Of a stretch of 36,853 nt of DNA, positions 16,479 through 23,238 are shown piece by piece; position 1 is the stretch's first letter; every line of letters starts with the position of its first letter. The stretch is from Gemmatimonadaceae bacterium (lineage in GTDB: Bacteria; Gemmatimonadota; Gemmatimonadetes; Gemmatimonadales; Gemmatimonadaceae): NCBI GenBank assembly GCA_013361335.1, contig JABFYH010000023.1, positions 1 to 36,853 of the forward strand. The letters run 5' to 3'. The position numbers were made by a program, and so were the translations under genes. The notes below the pieces were generated by a model. The model did not search any database. It was not told where the DNA came from and saw only the letters and a list, made by a program, of their open reading frames with translations.

Positions 16479-16853
16479 TCAGGCCGTCTGCAGCCACCTT
16501 CGCGTCCGGGCGAGGAGCTCTCGTGCCGGCACGGGCTTGAGCAGTACGTCCGCGCAGCCCAGCGCTCGACAGCGCTCCACGACCTCCGGCTCGTCGCGCC
16601 CGGTGAGGGCGACGGCAACGCGCGGCATGGTGCCGCGCTCCTTCAGCTGCACGAGGACGTCGAGGCCATCGCCGTCGGCGAGGCCGAGGTCGAGCAGCAG
16701 CAGGTCCACCGGATCGGTGGCCGCGATCCGCACTGTGGCGACGATGGTCGGTGCGGTGGAGACGCGATGGCCCGTCTCCTCGAACAGCACCTGCATCGCG
16801 GTGACCACCAGCTCGTTGTCCTCGGCCACCAGCACGTGCGGCTGCGTCGCCAC
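16479..16853 (-). CDS. Single-domain response regulator (CheY-like receiver)
   Basis: The 124-aa protein is only a receiver domain: acidic pair Glu11-Asp12, phospho-acceptor Asp55 (LLLLDLG), the switch Thr in VALTGRDE and the conserved Lys in VLLKPV. No DNA-binding or enzymatic output domain follows, so it must act by protein contact or pass the phosphate on. It lies 6 nt downstream of the histidine kinase gene on the same strand, which makes the kinase the obvious phosphate donor. Confidence 0.92.
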   Translation of the reverse strand: MATQPHVLVAEDNELVVTAMQVLFEETGHRVSTAPTIVATVRIAATDPVDLLLLDLGLADGDGLDVLVQLKERGTMPRVAVALTGRDEPEVVERCRALGCADVLLKPVPARELLARTRRWLQTA

Positions 16854-16859
16854 CGGCGG

Positions 16860-17690
16860 TCAGGTCGTGGGGTAGGGGATCGTGAAGTAGAACCGGCTCC
16901 CCGCACCGAGCTGGCTCTCCAGCCAGATCCGCCCGCCGTGCAGCTCCACGAGCTTCCGCGCGATGGTGAGGCCGAGCCCCGTGCCGTGATGCTGCCGCGA
17001 GGCGCTGGAGTCCACCTGCGCGAACTCGCGGAACACCAGCTCGTGGTGCTCAGGGTCGATCCCGATGCCCGTGTCCCCGACCTCGACGACGCATTCCCGC
17101 GCCGTGCCGATGTCGGCGCTCCGCGCCTTGACCCACACGCGCCCGCCGCGCGGGGTGAAGTCGATGGCGTTCCCGAGCAGGTTGCCGACGATGTGCGCCA
17201 CCTTCTCGCGGTCGGCGGTCAGTGGCGGGAGGTCGCGGGGGACGTCGGACACCAGCGTCAGCCCCTTCCGGCTCGCCAGCGACTCGTTGAGGGCGCAGAT
17301 CTGGGTGATGACGACGTCCAGCTCGAACCGGGTGGGGGTAACGGTGAGCTGGTTCGCCGCGCCCCGCGCGTAGGTGAGGATCTCGCCCACCTGCTCCAGG
17401 AGCTGGCGTCCCCCGTTGATGATCCCGCCGATGCTGTCGAGCTGCCGCGGGGTGAGGGTGCCGAGGATGCCGTCGCGGAGGATCTCGGCGTGGGTGATGA
17501 CGGCCGTCAGGGGGGTGCGCAGGTCGTGCGAGATGTTCGCCAGGAACTGCGTTTTCAGGCTGTCGCGCGCCTCGAGCTCGGCGATGTGCTCGTGAGTCTG
17601 CTTGAGCTGCGCCTCGAGCGCGGCGACCCGGGCGTCCGGCGTCGTGTGCGTGAGGGGAGTGTGCGCCGGATCCAGGCGTTGCATACGCAC
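16860..17690 (-). CDS. Soluble sensor histidine kinase
   Basis: The 276-aa protein has a short N-terminal helical/coiled-coil stretch (VAALEAQLKQTHEHIAELEA), an HisKA dimerization domain with phospho-acceptor His55 in NISHDLRTPL, and a complete HATPase domain: N box NLLGNAIDFT, G1 GDTGIGID, G2 GTGLGL. No transmembrane segment or PAS/GAF sensor is visible, so signal input must come from a partner or the coiled coil. The start is uncertain: GTG 17690 or ATG 17684, which lies 7 nt after TAAACT. It is followed by its response regulator. Confidence 0.9.
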   Translation of the reverse strand: MRMQRLDPAHTPLTHTTPDARVAALEAQLKQTHEHIAELEARDSLKTQFLANISHDLRTPLTAVITHAEILRDGILGTLTPRQLDSIGGIINGGRQLLEQVGEILTYARGAANQLTVTPTRFELDVVITQICALNESLASRKGLTLVSDVPRDLPPLTADREKVAHIVGNLLGNAIDFTPRGGRVWVKARSADIGTARECVVEVGDTGIGIDPEHHELVFREFAQVDSSASRQHHGTGLGLTIARKLVELHGGRIWLESQLGAGSRFYFTIPYPTT

Positions 17691-17800
17691 AAGTTTACTT
17701 CGTTGCGGCGGGGGGGCTAGTAGGGAGGTTCCCTACCCACCGGGCGAGCTGCCTGACGACGGCCGGACCCGCTCGGACGCTTCGTCGCGCCCGGCTCGTA

Positions 17801-17824
17801 CGGCAGAACGCGGATGCCGCAGAT
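17801..17824 (-). repeat. Partial inverted copy of the dispersed ATCCGCGT repeat
   Basis: The reverse complement of this segment, ATCTGCGGCATCCGCG followed by TTCTGCCG, matches the right end of the full copy at 17971-18035. Confidence 0.55.
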
Positions 17825-17963
17825 TTCTCTATTGCCAATGCAGGCCACGCCGACCGGGGCCAATGCCGCTGATCGCCCCGAGAGGAACGAGCGGTCTGTG
17901 CACCAGCGTCAGCCTCGCTACCCCAAGGTTCAACAGCTCTCACGTGTTCGCGACGCCTGGCGG

Positions 17964-18036
17964 CCCACGGAGGCATCCCGGCCACGATAGATCCGTGTGA
18001 TCCGCGTGCATCCGTGTAATCCGCGTTCTGCCGTTG
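17964..18036 (+). repeat. Dispersed intergenic repeat, copy A
   Basis: From 17971 the sequence aligns without gaps to copy B from 28101: 50 of the first 58 bases are identical. The core is a run of ATCCGYGT-like units (ATCCGTGTG, ATCCGCGTGC, ATCCGTGTA, ATCCGCGTT). It ends 9 bp from the stop of the ABC exporter gene. Confidence 0.75.
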
Positions 18037-18044
18037 AACCTCGA

Positions 18045-19904
18045 TCAGCGCGCCGGCGCCTCTTCCTCGATCGCCTCCTCGAGCTGCTGCCGGCTGAGGA
18101 GCGCGGCGTACCGGCCGCCGGCGGCGATCAGGACGTCGTGCGTCCCCTGCTCGACCACCCGCCCCTCGTCGAGGACGATGATCCAGCTCGCGTCGCGGAC
18201 GGCGCTGATCCGGTGCGAGGCGATCACTGCAGTCCGGCCCGCGAGGGCGCCACGCAAGCCGCGAAGGATCTCCGCTTCGGTATGCGTGTCCACCGCCGAC
18301 AGCGCGTCGTCCAGCAGCACCAGCCGCGGGCGGCGGGCGAGGGCGCGGGCCAGCGAGAGCCGCTGCTTCTGCCCTCCGCTGAGATTGATCCCCCGCTCGC
18401 CGAGCAGCGTCCCGTAGCCATGGGGGAAGGCGCGCACCGTCTCGTCGAGCTGTGCCACGTCGGCCGCCCACACGTGCGCCGCCACGTCGCGCGCCCCCGC
18501 CTCGCGCGACTCCTCCGGCGCCGCCTCGCCCACCACGTCGTGCTGCACGAGCGCATGCGTCGCGTCGCCGTAGGCCAGGTTGGCGGCGATCGTGTCGCTG
18601 AAGAGGAAGCTCTCCTGCTGCACGTAGCCGACCTCCCCCCTGAGAACGGGCAGTGCAATCTCACGGACGGGGACGCCGTCGAGCAGGATCGTCCCCTCCT
18701 GCGGATCGTGCAGTCGAGGGATGAGATCGATCAACGTGCTCTTGCCGCTGGCCGTCGCCCCCACCACGGCCAGCGTCGCCCCGGCGGGGATGGAGAACGA
18801 CACGTGCCGCAGCACCCAGCGCGGCTCGCGCCCCTGCGGCGTGGGGAAGTGGAAGCCGACGTCGCGGAACTCGAGCGCGCGGCCGCCCTGCGCCGGCGGC
18901 AGCGCGCGCGGCACCGGCGGCGACTCCACCTCCGGACGCGCGTCGAGAATCTCGAGCAGCCGGCCCATCGACGCCGACCCACGCTGGAACAGGTTGATCA
19001 CCCACCCCAGCGCGATCAGCGGCCAGGTGAGAATGCCGAGATAGAACCCGAAGGCGACGAACGCGCCGACGCTGATCGTGCCGCGCACCACGAGCACGCC
19101 GCCCAGCCCCAGCACGACGACGACGCTCAGCCCCGCGAGGAGCCCGAACAGCGGGTTCATCGCGCCGTAGAGGCGCGCGAGGCGCATGTTCTTGTCGACG
19201 TACGTCGCGTTGAGGGCGGCGAAGCGCGCCACCTCCGCCGCCTCCTGACGGTAGGCGCGCACCACGCGCACCCCGGCGAAGTTCTCCTGGACGTGCGTCG
19301 TCATCGTGCTGAAGTGCTCCTGCACCGCCTCGAAGCGCGAGTGGATCAGGCCACCCAGCTTGATCATCACCACGGGGAGGAGCGCCATCGGCAGCAGCGA
19401 CAGCAGCGTGAGCTTCACGTCGATGCGCAGCATGAACACCAGGGCAAAGGCGCCGCCGAAGATGGTGTTCGTCAGGTACATGATCGCCGGGCCGGCGGCC
19501 ATGCGCACCGCGCTCAGGTCGTTCGTCAGCCGCGCCATGATGTCGCCGGTGCGGGTGTGCGCGTAGTACGCCGGATCGAGCGTCGTCAGGTGGGCGAACA
19601 GCACCTGGCGCAGGTCGTACTCGATGTAGCGACTCAGGCCGTTGAGCACCTCGCGCATCCAGAAGCGGAGGGCGCCGCCCACGAAGGCGATCGCCACGAT
19701 CCCGCCCCCGATCGTCGCCACGCGGCGCAGTGGCTCGCGCGCCAGGAGCGCGTCGATGCCCGACCGCAGGAGCCAGGGCACCACCGCCCCCAGCGCCGAC
19801 GAGACGATCACGAGCGCCAGCCCCCCCAGCAACATGCCGCGGTAGGGCTGGTAGTAGGGGACGAGCCGCCGCATGGGCGACCGGGCCTGGATCGTGCTAG
19901 TCAC
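18045..19904 (-). CDS. ABC exporter half-transporter (MsbA/MdlA-like), degenerate catalytic Glu
   Basis: The protein is 619 aa from GTG 19904, or 609 aa from ATG 19874; GAGG lies just upstream of the GTG. An N-terminal six-helix exporter domain (residues about 25-320) is fused to an ATPase domain with Walker A GATASGKST, Q-loop YVQQESFLF, signature LSGGQKQR and Walker B LVLLDD. The residue after Walker B, normally Glu, is Asp533 (LLDDALSAVD), as in the degenerate-site subunits of heterodimeric exporters such as MdlA and BmrC. No second half-transporter is adjacent. Substrate unknown; it could export lipids or drugs. Confidence 0.92.
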   Translation of the reverse strand: MTSTIQARSPMRRLVPYYQPYRGMLLGGLALVIVSSALGAVVPWLLRSGIDALLAREPLRRVATIGGGIVAIAFVGGALRFWMREVLNGLSRYIEYDLRQVLFAHLTTLDPAYYAHTRTGDIMARLTNDLSAVRMAAGPAIMYLTNTIFGGAFALVFMLRIDVKLTLLSLLPMALLPVVMIKLGGLIHSRFEAVQEHFSTMTTHVQENFAGVRVVRAYRQEAAEVARFAALNATYVDKNMRLARLYGAMNPLFGLLAGLSVVVVLGLGGVLVVRGTISVGAFVAFGFYLGILTWPLIALGWVINLFQRGSASMGRLLEILDARPEVESPPVPRALPPAQGGRALEFRDVGFHFPTPQGREPRWVLRHVSFSIPAGATLAVVGATASGKSTLIDLIPRLHDPQEGTILLDGVPVREIALPVLRGEVGYVQQESFLFSDTIAANLAYGDATHALVQHDVVGEAAPEESREAGARDVAAHVWAADVAQLDETVRAFPHGYGTLLGERGINLSGGQKQRLSLARALARRPRLVLLDDALSAVDTHTEAEILRGLRGALAGRTAVIASHRISAVRDASWIIVLDEGRVVEQGTHDVLIAAGGRYAALLSRQQLEEAIEEEAPAR

Positions 19905-19997
19905 CTGCCTCGACTGGTCTATTATGTTAACTTGTTGTCGGACCGCGGCTTCGCGCGCAGGGCGCAGCGGCCGGCACCCCCAAATCGGAGGCTCGTC

Positions 19998-20924
19998 ATG
20001 ACGAAGTATATCCGTCGGGTTCGCGTACCGCTCACACTCTGCGCACTGGCCGTCTCGGCCTGCACCGTCCAGGAGAGCAAGAGCGACAGCACGCTCGCGC
20101 GAGACACCGCGCTCAACCGCGACCTCGCCCTGGCCGGCAAGGACACGACCGTCCAGCCGCAGCTCCGCGACGTGCCCGCGACGCCGGCCACGACCACCCC
20201 GGCTCCCGCGCCGGCTCCGGCCGCCTCGGCGCCGCGCAGCACCGCACCCGCGACGCGTCCCAGCACGACCGGCCGCACCACGACGGCCCGCACGACCCCG
20301 ACCCCGACCCCGACGCCGACGACGACGACCACCCGCTCGGGGAACACCGTCACGCGCAACACCACCGGCTCCGCCAGCTCGAGCGCCGGCGGCGCGGTGG
20401 GCACCATCGCCTCCGGCACCTCCCTCGCGCTGCGCTCCAACAGCCGGGTGTGCACGAACACCTACCAGGTCGGCCAGACCTTCAACGCCACGACGACGAG
20501 CGCCGTGAGCGGGACCAACGGCGCGACGATCCCCGCTGGCGCGACGGTCAAGCTCGAGGTCACGCAGCTCAAGCGGAGCGAGAACATCAACGACAAGATC
20601 GTGATGGAGTTCGCGGTGCGGTCGGTGAGCTTCGGCGGCCGGACCTACAACGTCGAGGGGAGCGTCGCGAACGCCGACATCGAGCGCGTGCGCAACCAGC
20701 CCAAGGACAAGGACGTGCAGAAGGTGGTCGGCGGCGCGGTCCTCGGCGCCATCGCCGGTCAGATCCTCGGCAAGAACACGAAGTCGACGGTGGTCGGCGC
20801 CGCAGCCGGTGCGGCGGCTGGCGCCGGCGTCGCCGGCGCGACGTCGAACTACGAGGGCTGCCTCCCCGACGGCGGCAGCGTCACGGTGACCCTCAACTCG
20901 CCGCTGCAGGTCAAGATCACCTGA
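19998..20924 (+). CDS. Lipoprotein with Pro/Thr-rich linker and glycine-zipper C-terminus
   Basis: The 308-aa protein starts at ATG 19998 with CGGAGG 6 nt upstream. A signal peptide ends in a lipobox (AVSAC, Cys22). A low-complexity linker follows at about residues 55-130, rich in Pro-Ala, Thr and Thr-Pro repeats. A beta-type domain spans about 135-240 (GTSLALRSNSRVCTNTYQVGQTFNATT). A glycine-zipper 2TM stretch follows (VVGGAVLGAIAGQILGKNTK then VVGAAAGAAAGAGVAGA). Such proteins sit in the outer membrane or periplasm; the linker may cross the periplasm or peptidoglycan. No specific function is known. A strong hairpin terminator follows 15 bp after the stop. Confidence 0.85.
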   Translation: MTKYIRRVRVPLTLCALAVSACTVQESKSDSTLARDTALNRDLALAGKDTTVQPQLRDVPATPATTTPAPAPAPAASAPRSTAPATRPSTTGRTTTARTTPTPTPTPTTTTTRSGNTVTRNTTGSASSSAGGAVGTIASGTSLALRSNSRVCTNTYQVGQTFNATTTSAVSGTNGATIPAGATVKLEVTQLKRSENINDKIVMEFAVRSVSFGGRTYNVEGSVANADIERVRNQPKDKDVQKVVGGAVLGAIAGQILGKNTKSTVVGAAAGAAAGAGVAGATSNYEGCLPDGGSVTVTLNSPLQVKIT

Positions 20925-20937
20925 CCTTCGCTCGGGT

Positions 20938-20978
20938 GGCGAAACGGGCCGGACGCCTCGCGTCCGGCCCGTTTCGCA
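20938..20978 (+). terminator. Strong hairpin terminator after the glycine-zipper lipoprotein
   Basis: GCGAAACGGGCCGGACGC (20939-20956) and its exact reverse complement (20960-20977) form an 18-bp stem with a 3-nt loop. No U-tract follows, so it may be a Rho-assisted or structure-only terminator. Confidence 0.75.
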
Positions 20979-21161
20979 TGTGGTGACCGGTCGACGATGC
21001 CGCTGCGCTCGCGACGCGCCGAGCTCGCCAACGCCGCAATTGAGGGGTGGCGAGCTGGAGCGGAAGTTGCGCCTATGGTCCGCGCCCCCAACGGATTCCA
21101 TCCGGCGAGTGAACTACCCACTGGGCGTCCGGTACTCCGGCGCCGCAACCCGATTCACCCG

Positions 21162-21707
21162 ATGCGCAGCCTGCTCCTTGCCCTCGTCGCCGTCACCACG
21201 CTGTCCGCGCCGTCCGCCGCCCAGTTCTGGTCCCGCTCCAGCCGCAGCCCTGCGGAGGCGCTCGCGCTGCCGCCGCGGGTCCCACCGGGGATCGCCGCGC
21301 TCGTGCTGAACCACGCCGACGAGCTCGCCATTGCCGACAGCCAGCGCACCGTGCTCGAGACGATCCGGCAGGCGCAGGACTCCGCCACCCGCCCCTGGCG
21401 CCTGCGGCTCGACTCCCTCACTCCGCGGAGCCTGCCGCTCAACCCGGACGACCTGAGTCCTGAGCAGCAGGAGGAGATCGCCGCGCGGCGCAAGGCGATC
21501 GCGGCCGTCATGGACGGGATGTCCGGAACCAATACCCTCGCGCGCGAGCGCACGATGGCCGTTCTTTCCCCGGAGCAGCAGAAGCGGGCCGCGGACCTGG
21601 AGAAGGATGCGCGCAAGCAGGCGGACGAGGAGCGGGAGCGGGCGGGCAGAGAGGGGCTGGCGGCGGAGCTGCGTTCGGGCGCCCGGGGGTGGGCGCCGGA
21701 GGACTGA
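21162..21707 (+). CDS. Secreted helical protein with Spy/CpxP-like LSPEQQ motifs
   Basis: The 181-aa protein starts at ATG 21162 with a clear signal peptide (SLLLALVAVTTLSAPSAAQ). The mature part is highly charged and helical, with two LSPEQQ motifs at about residues 103 and 142, similar to the LTxxQ motif of Spy/CpxP/CnrX-type periplasmic proteins, plus LNHADELAIADSQRTVLETI. I infer a periplasmic chaperone or sensor role. It lies 27 bp upstream of an ECF sigma factor in the same direction, so it is probably in that operon. The start was chosen because the upstream frame has no signal-like sequence. Confidence 0.65.
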   Translation: MRSLLLALVAVTTLSAPSAAQFWSRSSRSPAEALALPPRVPPGIAALVLNHADELAIADSQRTVLETIRQAQDSATRPWRLRLDSLTPRSLPLNPDDLSPEQQEEIAARRKAIAAVMDGMSGTNTLARERTMAVLSPEQQKRAADLEKDARKQADEERERAGREGLAAELRSGARGWAPED

Positions 21708-21734
21708 GCGACGTCGGCTGCCGCGCGCCCGCGG

Positions 21735-22337
21735 GTGGTGAACGAACCAGCGCCGCCCGAGCGGGGGACGGCGGCCGCTGATCGTCGGGCCGCCATCGCG
21801 CGCGACGCAGCGCTGATCCGCCGCGTGCGCGCCGGCGACACCGCGGCGTTCGATGGGCTCGTCGCCGCCTACATGCGGCCGGCGTTCCAGATGGCGTACC
21901 GGGTGGTGGGGCATCGGGAGGACGCGGAGGATCTGCTCCAGGAAAGCTTCCTCGCCGCGTATCAGTACCTCGACTCGTTCGACGTCGAGCGGCCGTTCGG
22001 GCCATGGCTCAACCGCATCGTGCTCAATCGCGGCGCGAACCTGCGCCGCTCGCGCACGCGGCGACAGACGGAGCCGGAGACGGAAGGGGTGAGCGCGGCG
22101 CCCTCGGCGCTGGAGGAGAGCACGCGGTCGGAGGCGCGCGAGCTGCTCAACCGCGCGCTGGCCACGCTGAGCGAGCGGCAGCGCATGATCGTGACGCTGT
22201 TCGACGTGGACGGTCTGTCGAGCACGGAGATCGGCGAGCGTCTCGAGCTCGCGCCGGGCACCGTGCGGTGGCATTTACACGAGGCGCGCCGCCTGCTGCG
22301 CGGCGCCCTCTCGAGCTACTTCGAGGAAGGGCGATGA
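21735..22337 (+). CDS. ECF-type RNA polymerase sigma factor
   Basis: The 200-aa protein has both sigma regions of the ECF class: region 2 (LIRRVRAGDTAAFDGLVAAYMRPAFQMAYRVVGHREDAEDLLQESFLAAYQYLDSF, residues about 27-82) and region 4 (LATLSERQRMIVTLFDVDGLSSTEIGERLELAPGTVRWHLHEARRLL, about 141-187). It would redirect RNA polymerase to stress promoters, probably including its own. The start is GTG 21735 or GTG 21738. GTGs are frequent here and no clear ribosome-binding site helps. It overlaps the putative anti-sigma gene by 4 bp. Confidence 0.95.
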   Translation: MVNEPAPPERGTAAADRRAAIARDAALIRRVRAGDTAAFDGLVAAYMRPAFQMAYRVVGHREDAEDLLQESFLAAYQYLDSFDVERPFGPWLNRIVLNRGANLRRSRTRRQTEPETEGVSAAPSALEESTRSEARELLNRALATLSERQRMIVTLFDVDGLSSTEIGERLELAPGTVRWHLHEARRLLRGALSSYFEEGR

Positions 22338-22744
22338 CACGGATGTTCGAGTTTCCCCCACGAGAGGACGGCGAGCCGCCGCGTGACGCGCAGCTCGGTG
22401 CCCTCCTGCGCGAGAGCGTCGGCGTGCCGCCGATGGCCGACGTCGACTGGAGCGCGCTCGCCGAGCGCGTGAGCGCCGCCATCCGGTCGCAGCAGTCGCT
22501 GCCCTGGTGGGGCCACGTCGAGCGGTGGCGGCTGCGGGCGGTCCCCCTCGCGCTGGCCGCGGGGCTGATGGGCGCCCTCGCGCTGTGGAACGCGCAGCTG
22601 AACGGCCGCGAGGCCGCCGCGCCCTTCTACGCCGGCGACGCGATCACCGAGGTCGTCTCGGGCGCCTCCAGCGCCGACGCCGCGGGCCACTACGCGGGCT
22701 TCGTCACGACCACGGTCGACGTCGCGACCGGCATCCCGGAATGA
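22334..22744 (+). CDS. Putative single-pass anti-sigma factor
   Basis: The 136-aa protein starts at ATG 22334 (GAGGAAGG upstream, ATGA overlap with the sigma gene). A roughly 65-residue N-terminal cytoplasmic part is followed by one transmembrane helix (AVPLALAAGLMGALALW, about residues 70-87) and a short periplasmic tail. It has no cysteine at all, so it is not a zinc-binding (ZAS) anti-sigma factor. The position between an ECF sigma and a Spy/CnrX-like protein argues for an anti-sigma role, comparable in arrangement to CnrY. Sequence alone would not name it. Confidence 0.65.
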   Translation: MTRMFEFPPREDGEPPRDAQLGALLRESVGVPPMADVDWSALAERVSAAIRSQQSLPWWGHVERWRLRAVPLALAAGLMGALALWNAQLNGREAAAPFYAGDAITEVVSGASSADAAGHYAGFVTTTVDVATGIPE

Positions 22745-23136
22745 GCCCGAGCCGCGGGCGCGCCGCCATCGTCATCGCAGCAATCGTCGTCTGCAGCGCC
22801 GTCGCCGGCGCGGGGATCGACCGGCTGATGCTCGCACGCACGCCGCACCGACGCCCGTCGAGCACCCTGTCGCCGGAGGAGGCGGCCCGCCGCCGCGCCG
22901 ACATCCTCGAGCACATGACCAAGGACCTGTCGCTCACGCCGGCACAGCGCGTCGGGATCGACTCGATCATGCAACGCACCGACTCCGCCCTCCGCGTCGT
23001 GCGCGCCGAGATGCAGCCGAGGCTCACCCGGATCCTCGACAGCTCCCGCGCGCAGATCTCGGCGCGGCTCGATTCGGCGCAGCGCGTGAAGTTCGCCGTG
23101 CGGCGACCGCCACGACACGGTTCGGAACGGCGCTGA
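22741..23136 (+). CDS. Membrane-anchored Spy/CnrX-like periplasmic protein
   Basis: The 131-aa protein starts at ATG 22741 (ATGA overlap). It has an N-terminal transmembrane helix (AAIVIAAIVVCSAVAGAGI) and a periplasmic helical domain with two Spy-type motifs: LTPAQRVGIDSIMQRTD and LDSAQRVKFA. This is the heavy-metal-resistance/Spy fold family; in CnrX it senses metal and controls the anti-sigma factor. Few His and Met residues are present here, so metal sensing is doubtful and envelope stress is an equal option. A hairpin follows. Confidence 0.7.
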   Translation: MSPSRGRAAIVIAAIVVCSAVAGAGIDRLMLARTPHRRPSSTLSPEEAARRRADILEHMTKDLSLTPAQRVGIDSIMQRTDSALRVVRAEMQPRLTRILDSSRAQISARLDSAQRVKFAVRRPPRHGSERR

Positions 23137-23154
23137 GCTTTCTGAGCCGCGACT

Positions 23155-23201
23155 GGCCCTAGCGACTAAAGGGTCAGTATTGCCCCTTGGTCGTTGGGGC
23201 C
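23155..23201 (+). terminator. Hairpin terminator with G.U pairs, directional for the + strand
   Basis: Arms 23155-23173 (GGCCCTAGCGACTAAAGGG) and 23183-23201 pair over 19 positions in + strand RNA: three are G.U wobbles and one is an A.C mismatch. In - strand RNA the wobbles become A.C mismatches, so the structure favours the sigma operon transcript. The loop is 9 nt. Confidence 0.55.
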
Positions 23202-23238
23202 CGCCCGACAGGTGATGCCTGGACGGCGAATCTAGTAT

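Larger units (their letters stand above)
17691..18044. other. Intergenic region of 354 bp with inverted repeat ends, no gene seen
   Basis: Apart from the kinase upstream sequence, the region contains CGGCAGAACGCGGAT (17801-17815) and its perfect reverse complement (18019-18033). These bracket about 200 bp that include a full copy of the dispersed ATCCGCGT repeat. No open frame with coding character was found. Confidence 0.6.

Noticed and set aside
19911..19940. AT-rich stretch (TATTAT, TTAACTTG) between the ABC exporter and the lipoprotein as a defined divergent promoter
   Set aside because: Promoters are likely here, but no -35/-10 pair with acceptable spacing could be fixed on either strand.
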